Positions 59,160-64,000 of a stretch of 64,000 nucleotides of DNA are shown one piece after another. Every line of letters starts with the position of its first letter. Position 1 is the stretch's first letter. The notes beneath the pieces were generated by a model that saw nothing but the letters and a program-made list of their open reading frames with translations, did not search any database and was not told where the DNA came from. A program made the position numbers and the translations under genes. Source of the stretch: Rufibacter tibetensis (GTDB lineage Bacteria; Bacteroidota; Bacteroidia; Cytophagales; Hymenobacteraceae); assembly GCF_001310085.1 (NCBI RefSeq), contig NZ_CP012643.1:4656001-4720000 (forward strand), written 5' to 3'.

Positions 59160-62100
59160 TTAGTTGAAGATACCCAGCGAAACGATATGGTCTTTGCTGC
59201 CATCGGTTACCCAGGCGTCTAGCTGAGCGGGTTCTTTCATTTGCTGGCCCCTTTGACGAGGAACCGCAATGTAGCCGCACTTGATGTCTGCCAATGCCGA
59301 CATGTCACTCCACAGCTTCTCAATCTGAGCTACTGGGTAAATGTCTTCCTGGCCGTGGCCCCAACGGTATTTCACATCTTTGATGGTCACGTAGGTAGGC
59401 ATACGGTGGGCCACACTTCTAACAGCTTTCGCCAGCACAGCGGCATCGCCTTTCAGATCAGCACGGGTTAAGCCAAACAACGCCAGCAACGGATCAATCT
59501 GGATCCAGGTGGTCATGGTGTTGTAGTAGCTTAGGTTCAGCTCGTCTTCTTCCCTTGGCTGGGCCAAGCCTTCCAATAGACGTACCTTCCCGTTCACGCG
59601 GGCCAGTCCACCACCGCGGTCCTCAATGCGACGAGGCACCACCTCAAAGGTAAGTACATTGCCAGAGTCCAAGTGATGGCCTAAAGCGGCCGGGTTGATA
59701 TCAGCACCAAGGGTATCAATGTTGTGGAGCATGATGGTTTCCAACTGTGGATTCTCTTCCAGTATCTGAGCCAACACTCCGTTCCGAAGCATGTTAGAGA
59801 CTTCGTACCAGTGCCCTAGCGGCGAGAACCGTTGTGAGGCAATATTGTCTACGTAATCAGAACCTTCGCCTTTACCCTTGGCCCAGTTGATCATGGCACC
59901 CCGGCCAGCTTCACGCACCTTTTGCTTGTTTTCGTCCAGGGTTTCCTGCGGCATTTCTTCCCACAGGAAGCGCAAGTCACGCTCTGTTGGCACATACCGT
60001 TGCCCAATGGAACGGCCCGGAGACAAATACACAGGTCCAGCATAGCCAAACTTTTGGGTAAGCTCCAGTTGCTTTCTGATCGGCTCATGGGTCAGGTAAC
60101 TGGTGGCCACAATGTGCGGAATCAGGGCGCCGTATTTAGTTGCGATGGATTTGGTCTTGGCCAAGTGAATCTCCAGGAAACTGCGGTGTACCCCGTCAAT
60201 TTCCACGAACGGGTTCAAGGCTTTGATCACCCCGGCTCCTTTGGTCCACCGGCTACCTACGCCTGCCGCCAAGCTCAACACGCCTACTTTCCCGGCTCTG
60301 ATGGCCTCTTCACCGGTCTTCGCTTCCCCATTCAGATTCTCTAAGTGGGCCAGGTCTGATGGCTGCACATCTTCAATAGATGTCTCATTAGGCAAACGGT
60401 TGCGCGACAAGCCAATCAGGCCTTTTTGCAGCTGCTCTCTTATTTCTTCGTGCTGGATAAAGTCAAAGCCATTGTCTTTCTTGATGGCGTCTGCTTTCTG
60501 GTTTTCGTTTCCGCGGTTGTTTTGCGAAGACGGGTCAGAAACCTTGAACAGGTTACTAATGATGGTGCGCAGCAACGGGTACGCCAGGTTGTTCTTTTCG
60601 CAGTACGTGGTAAAGAAATCAATCTCTGCGCGGCGCACATACGAAATGGACTGCGGGTCTTTCCGGACAAGTTCAGACACGTGAATTCCGTAGTACTGCT
60701 CCGGCATAAGCGCCTCTGCACCTTGCCGCAGGTAAGACCAAGAGCCTTTGTTATTGACGCGCCAGTTGTAGACCACCGGCTCCATGGCAAACGGAAGCGA
60801 GTCAGACAATTCAGCTTTGGTAGCCCGCAGAATGTCCAGCACCTTGCGTTTATGCTCCTCATACTGGTCTGGGTTCACAAACATGCCCATACCTCCGCCA
60901 GACATACCGCCCAGCATCAGGAAGCCTAGGTAATTCTCCCCAAACTCCTTCTTCGCTTTCTTAATAATCTGCTCCGTGAAGTAGGTAGAAGCCCAAGGAA
61001 TAATGGTCTTGATTGGGTACTCCCAGTTGTGCGCCGTATTAGCGGCCAATTTCCGGATATCGCCTTCTTTCAGGGCAGCCAGGATGTTGTCAAAAATTTG
61101 GTTTGTTTTCTGACGGGCCTCCCACTCTTTCTCGCCTCTGAGCAGGTACTTTTCAGTTACCATTTCCAGGATTGGACCCACGTTGGAAGCCATGCCGCCG
61201 TGCATAAGCACCAGCGAGTTCATGATCTTCTCGGCCATTTCAGGGTGAATGTCTTCTCCCTGCAATACCCGGTGCCGTGGCAACAACGTACCCCGACTAA
61301 TGCGGAACTCTGGATCGCCTTCCTGGGCAAAGGTACCCTGTATGGCTTTAATACCTGGCCAAACGCCACCGGAGTCTTGCCAACCACCACCGGAGCCGCC
61401 AATCCACTCGCCCAGAATAGCGCGTGACGCCACTAAACGCCGTTCGCTTTCCTCTAAGCCGCCCACCAGATTCTTCGTCTGGCCGGTGGCGCGCATAAGT
61501 AAGCTGATAATGGATCCCAGCAAGTTGGTAGAAACTGCAAAACGCGATCCTTTCGGGATGTCGTTTACTTTGGTCACCAATTCAATTCCCATTCCCGGGG
61601 CCACAATGCGGGCCAGGATCTGGGTAAGTGATTGGTTAGTGCCTTCAAAGGAAGGTGGAATTAAACCAGAGGCAATTACCCCAGCCTTGATCAAACTCAG
61701 GTAATCATTCCCAAAGTTGAACAGGTCCTCCAGTTCCGTAATATCCTTAGAGGTATTCAAGTCAATGCTGGTCAGGCGAAGGACCTGCTCCGGGATGACC
61801 CGCACATAAGATTGCAAGGGCGGTTTAATGTCTTTGTCGCGGCCAAATACGCCTAGGTCAATGGAGATGTTCAGCACGCGGGCACCCTCGGGGTAGTCCA
61901 TACCCAAGAAGAAAATGTCTGACCAGCCGCTGTGGGTTAAGTCCATCCGCACGGCCGTTTGCTCTTCCAGAACAGGGTAAAACAGAGAACCTTCCTGCCG
62001 CTGCAACAAAGAAGGATGCACCTTGATGGGGTGCTCTTCCTGGTGCCCTACTCTGAACATCCACTGGTTTCCTTTGCTGGAGCGCACGCTTTTCCGTACC

Positions 62101-62492
62101 TGGTCGGCAAGGATCTGGAAAGACAAGTGATGGTAGCTTTCGGCTAAGCCGCTGAACAAAGTAGCATTAGGCCCATGGGTGTCTATTTCCTTCAGGAAGG
62201 TAGAAATGGCGTGTTCAAAACGGCGGGAAAGTAAATCCTCAAACCCGGCGTAAGGTATTTTCCCGGTGGCAGGCGTGTCAGCGGCTTCCATTAAGAAGAA
62301 CCGGTATCCGGCAAACAGGAACAGGATGGCCCGTACCTTGTCGTATAAACTTGGGGTGGTTTTCCTAAATTCATCCAGTTCCCGCAACGCCCTGAACAGT
62401 TCCTTGGAGGACATGCCCCGGCTTAACTGGAAAAAGGAACGGTCACGTAAGGCGGGGTCAGGAGAAGTAATGGTTTGTATAAAAATGTTCAT
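59160..62492 (-). CDS. GHMP-kinase-like / UDPGP-type uridylyltransferase fusion
   Basis: 1110 residues. The N-terminal two thirds are GHMP-kinase-like: GGSGGGWQDSGGVWPG (about 364-379) and LMLGGMSGGGMGMFV (about 533-547) resemble the nucleotide loop and motif 3. The C-terminal third is a UDPGP-type sugar-nucleotide transferase: VGVLSLAAGVGSRWTKGAGVIKALNPFVEID (about 735-765) and MLHNIDTLGADINPAA. The order is the reverse of Bacteroides Fkp (pyrophosphorylase first). It probably phosphorylates and then activates a sugar; the sugar is unknown. Followed by a strong terminator. Confidence 0.8.
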   Translation of the reverse strand: MNIFIQTITSPDPALRDRSFFQLSRGMSSKELFRALRELDEFRKTTPSLYDKVRAILFLFAGYRFFLMEAADTPATGKIPYAGFEDLLSRRFEHAISTFLKEIDTHGPNATLFSGLAESYHHLSFQILADQVRKSVRSSKGNQWMFRVGHQEEHPIKVHPSLLQRQEGSLFYPVLEEQTAVRMDLTHSGWSDIFFLGMDYPEGARVLNISIDLGVFGRDKDIKPPLQSYVRVIPEQVLRLTSIDLNTSKDITELEDLFNFGNDYLSLIKAGVIASGLIPPSFEGTNQSLTQILARIVAPGMGIELVTKVNDIPKGSRFAVSTNLLGSIISLLMRATGQTKNLVGGLEESERRLVASRAILGEWIGGSGGGWQDSGGVWPGIKAIQGTFAQEGDPEFRISRGTLLPRHRVLQGEDIHPEMAEKIMNSLVLMHGGMASNVGPILEMVTEKYLLRGEKEWEARQKTNQIFDNILAALKEGDIRKLAANTAHNWEYPIKTIIPWASTYFTEQIIKKAKKEFGENYLGFLMLGGMSGGGMGMFVNPDQYEEHKRKVLDILRATKAELSDSLPFAMEPVVYNWRVNNKGSWSYLRQGAEALMPEQYYGIHVSELVRKDPQSISYVRRAEIDFFTTYCEKNNLAYPLLRTIISNLFKVSDPSSQNNRGNENQKADAIKKDNGFDFIQHEEIREQLQKGLIGLSRNRLPNETSIEDVQPSDLAHLENLNGEAKTGEEAIRAGKVGVLSLAAGVGSRWTKGAGVIKALNPFVEIDGVHRSFLEIHLAKTKSIATKYGALIPHIVATSYLTHEPIRKQLELTQKFGYAGPVYLSPGRSIGQRYVPTERDLRFLWEEMPQETLDENKQKVREAGRGAMINWAKGKGEGSDYVDNIASQRFSPLGHWYEVSNMLRNGVLAQILEENPQLETIMLHNIDTLGADINPAALGHHLDSGNVLTFEVVPRRIEDRGGGLARVNGKVRLLEGLAQPREEDELNLSYYNTMTTWIQIDPLLALFGLTRADLKGDAAVLAKAVRSVAHRMPTYVTIKDVKYRWGHGQEDIYPVAQIEKLWSDMSALADIKCGYIAVPRQRGQQMKEPAQLDAWVTDGSKDHIVSLGIFN

Positions 62493-62555
62493 CTGCCTCT
62501 TATATAAGCGTATGTGGGCTCTTGTGAAGCGCCCAACTGCTTTCTTCTGTAAAAC

Positions 62556-63506
62556 CTATTTAACTTTCCGCTGATTGGCTTCGGCCAGCAGATCTACCAT
62601 GGAAGTGAGGGTTTCATCATGCGCCTCTCCGGCCAAGCCTAAGGCAATCTGCGCCTGGAGCAAACCTTGTTTTTTGCTGAGGTCGTAGCGGTTCCCTTTC
62701 ACTTCAAGGGCCAGGTATTTCTCAGCAATAGCCAGTTCCTGTAAAGCGGTGGTTAATTGAATGTTCTGGCTGCCGCTTTCAATCTGGGTTTGTAGCCTGG
62801 CGAACACGTTAGGCGTCAGCACGTGCATCCCGAAAAAGCAGAGATAGTATCCGTTTCGCAAACCAGGCGTTTGCAGTTCTAGCTCAGCGGTGCTTAAAGA
62901 AGGTTTTTCAATGATCCGGTCAATTTGGTACACGCCTTTCTGATTAGGAAGGTGCTTGCCGGTAAGGGTTCCATAGCGGTGAATCTGGTGCTCAATGGTG
63001 GGGTTCACTGCCGAAACGGCGCATTCTTCCTGCACTGCCAGTTCAATCAACTGGGCGGCAGAGCGCTGGGTTGGATTGTTAGATACGTACAAGTGATCAC
63101 CCAAAAGCAATAGGAAAGGCTCATCTTTCACGAAGTCACGGGCGCAGTACACGGCATGTCCGTAACCTAGGGGTTCGCTTTGTTCTACAAACTGAATGCA
63201 GGTACGCAGCTGATCTACTTTCTCTGCCTCTTCTTTGGCCCAGTCTGTGTTTTTGAATGATTCAAGCAGGTTGTCGCGCAACGAAGTGAATGCCTCCAGA
63301 TAGCGGGGACCATCGCCGGGGGCGCAGATCACGCAGATTTCCTCTATGCCACTGGCCAGCGCCTCTTCGGCAATAATTTGAATAGTAGGTTTTGGGAGTC
63401 CGTCAATGTCAACGACCGGCAACATGGCTTTTTGAACGGTATCAGCAACCGGATACAATCTAGCGCCTCGGGCCGCCGCTGTTATGACAGCTTTTCTTAC
63501 TTTCAT
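62556..63506 (-). CDS. GalU-like UTP-glucose-1-phosphate uridylyltransferase
   Basis: 316 residues from the ATG at 63506 (MKVRKAVITAAARGARLYPVADTVQKAMLPVVD). The nucleotide-binding loop is AAARGARLYPVADTVQKAMLP, in which Ala replaces Gly of the GxGTR motif. LLLGDHLYVSN gives the metal Asp, and IIEKPSL follows. It makes UDP-glucose or a related UDP-sugar from UTP and sugar-1-phosphate. Same strand and 63 bp upstream of the fusion gene, so the two form one operon. Confidence 0.85.
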   Translation of the reverse strand: MKVRKAVITAAARGARLYPVADTVQKAMLPVVDIDGLPKPTIQIIAEEALASGIEEICVICAPGDGPRYLEAFTSLRDNLLESFKNTDWAKEEAEKVDQLRTCIQFVEQSEPLGYGHAVYCARDFVKDEPFLLLLGDHLYVSNNPTQRSAAQLIELAVQEECAVSAVNPTIEHQIHRYGTLTGKHLPNQKGVYQIDRIIEKPSLSTAELELQTPGLRNGYYLCFFGMHVLTPNVFARLQTQIESGSQNIQLTTALQELAIAEKYLALEVKGNRYDLSKKQGLLQAQIALGLAGEAHDETLTSMVDLLAEANQRKVK

Positions 63507-64000
63507 AGTGAATGGATAGGTGTTGTTGATGTAGTAACGACAGTTCTTGGGTAACAATCAAATATAATGGTATTTCCCAAGAAATGATGCCAACGTTGAA
63601 GTAACTCCCTGGGTTTGATTTATCACTTCTCCATCTTTAAGCTGCACCTGGTAAAAAAATTACTTGAATAAGAAGCTTTTGTCAATACTTTTTCTCTGTT
63701 AATCAACAACATACCTAGCGAGACTCACAGATTTGAATAGAAAACCAGGTATGTTTTGCAAGTCCAGAGTTTTAGAAGAGATTTTTTCATAATCAGCTAA
63801 AAACAGGAAACCATCTACCCATCACCACGGGGACTAGAACATAACCATTATGAAATTTTAAACTGTTAGTGGCCTCTCTTACTCAGTTATAGTTACCCAT
63901 AGTCATCACTTGTGAAAAGCACCTGTTCAGCAGTTCTAAGGAATGCTAGACCTTGCTTTTTACCACTTCTGATTCAGGATAAACACTGATTTTTTTTTGG
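63507..64000. other. 494 bp intergenic, no gene seen
   Basis: AT-rich upstream region of the nucleotide-sugar operon; should contain its promoter. I see no RNA gene, repeat or ORF of coding character. Confidence 0.5.

Overview
The window reads as Bacteroidota DNA, most likely Cytophagales (Hymenobacteraceae-like). The evidence is AT-rich non-coding DNA without Shine-Dalgarno leaders, a TAnnTTTG-type -7 promoter, many short Bacteroidota-style lipoproteins, and housekeeping genes at the right end such as a GHMP-kinase/UDPGP fusion next to a GalU-like enzyme. The genus cannot be fixed from the sequence alone.

Region 1 (1-33509) is a very large integron-like gene-cassette array. About 50 small genes, nearly all on the minus strand, alternate with 45-130 bp imperfect palindromes that look like attC sites. 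In cassette orientation each begins with ...AAC and ends with GTTRRRY-like GTTAGGT/GTTAGCN/GTTGTGN, and most carry the loop GGCCGTCGGCCGA. Sites are well kept between about 13.7 and 33.5 kb and mostly decayed between 1.6 and 12 kb. Products are lipoproteins, small membrane proteins and orphan domain families (DUF4265, DUF4262, DUF2004, DUF4279, DUF1963, DUF5713, DUF922, a truncated Imm53, WG and TPR repeats), plus a two-gene ABC cassette. An IS110-family element (15633-16990) sits inside one attC. Its upstream region holds guide-like sequences that match both the attC target and its own ends, as expected of a bridge RNA.

Region 2 (33510-34719) is the head of the array: a leader with a perfect 17-bp inverted repeat, then a divergently transcribed small serine recombinase in the place where an integron would carry its tyrosine integrase. 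No tyrosine recombinase is visible in the window. The first 201 bp of the leader recur identically at 19992-20192. The two copies diverge exactly at the GTT where integron cassettes join, so the leader behaves like an attI site.

Region 3 (34.8-55.2 kb) is an accessory, defence-like island. It holds an orphan C5 DNA methyltransferase, an L,D-transpeptidase, and a four-gene operon (GIY-YIG protein, PD-(D/E)XK nuclease, uracil-DNA-glycosylase-like protein, agmatine/peptidylarginine-deiminase-like protein). It also holds an FRG-domain protein, a ribbon-helix-helix-like protein overlapping a divergent family A DNA polymerase-like protein, a GIY-YIG/HNH/HIT operon, and several unrecognised genes in AT-rich DNA.

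Region 4 (55.4-64.0 kb) is ordinary chromosome: a cysteine-desulfurase-like PLP enzyme, a TruC/RluA pseudouridine synthase, a quinone-oxidoreductase-like MDR protein, a MITE-like hairpin, and a two-gene nucleotide-sugar operon.

The array, its attI-like leader and the serine recombinase are the strongest candidate for an undescribed system: an integron-like platform, possibly stockpiling immunity-type genes, either run by or simply neighboured by a serine recombinase.
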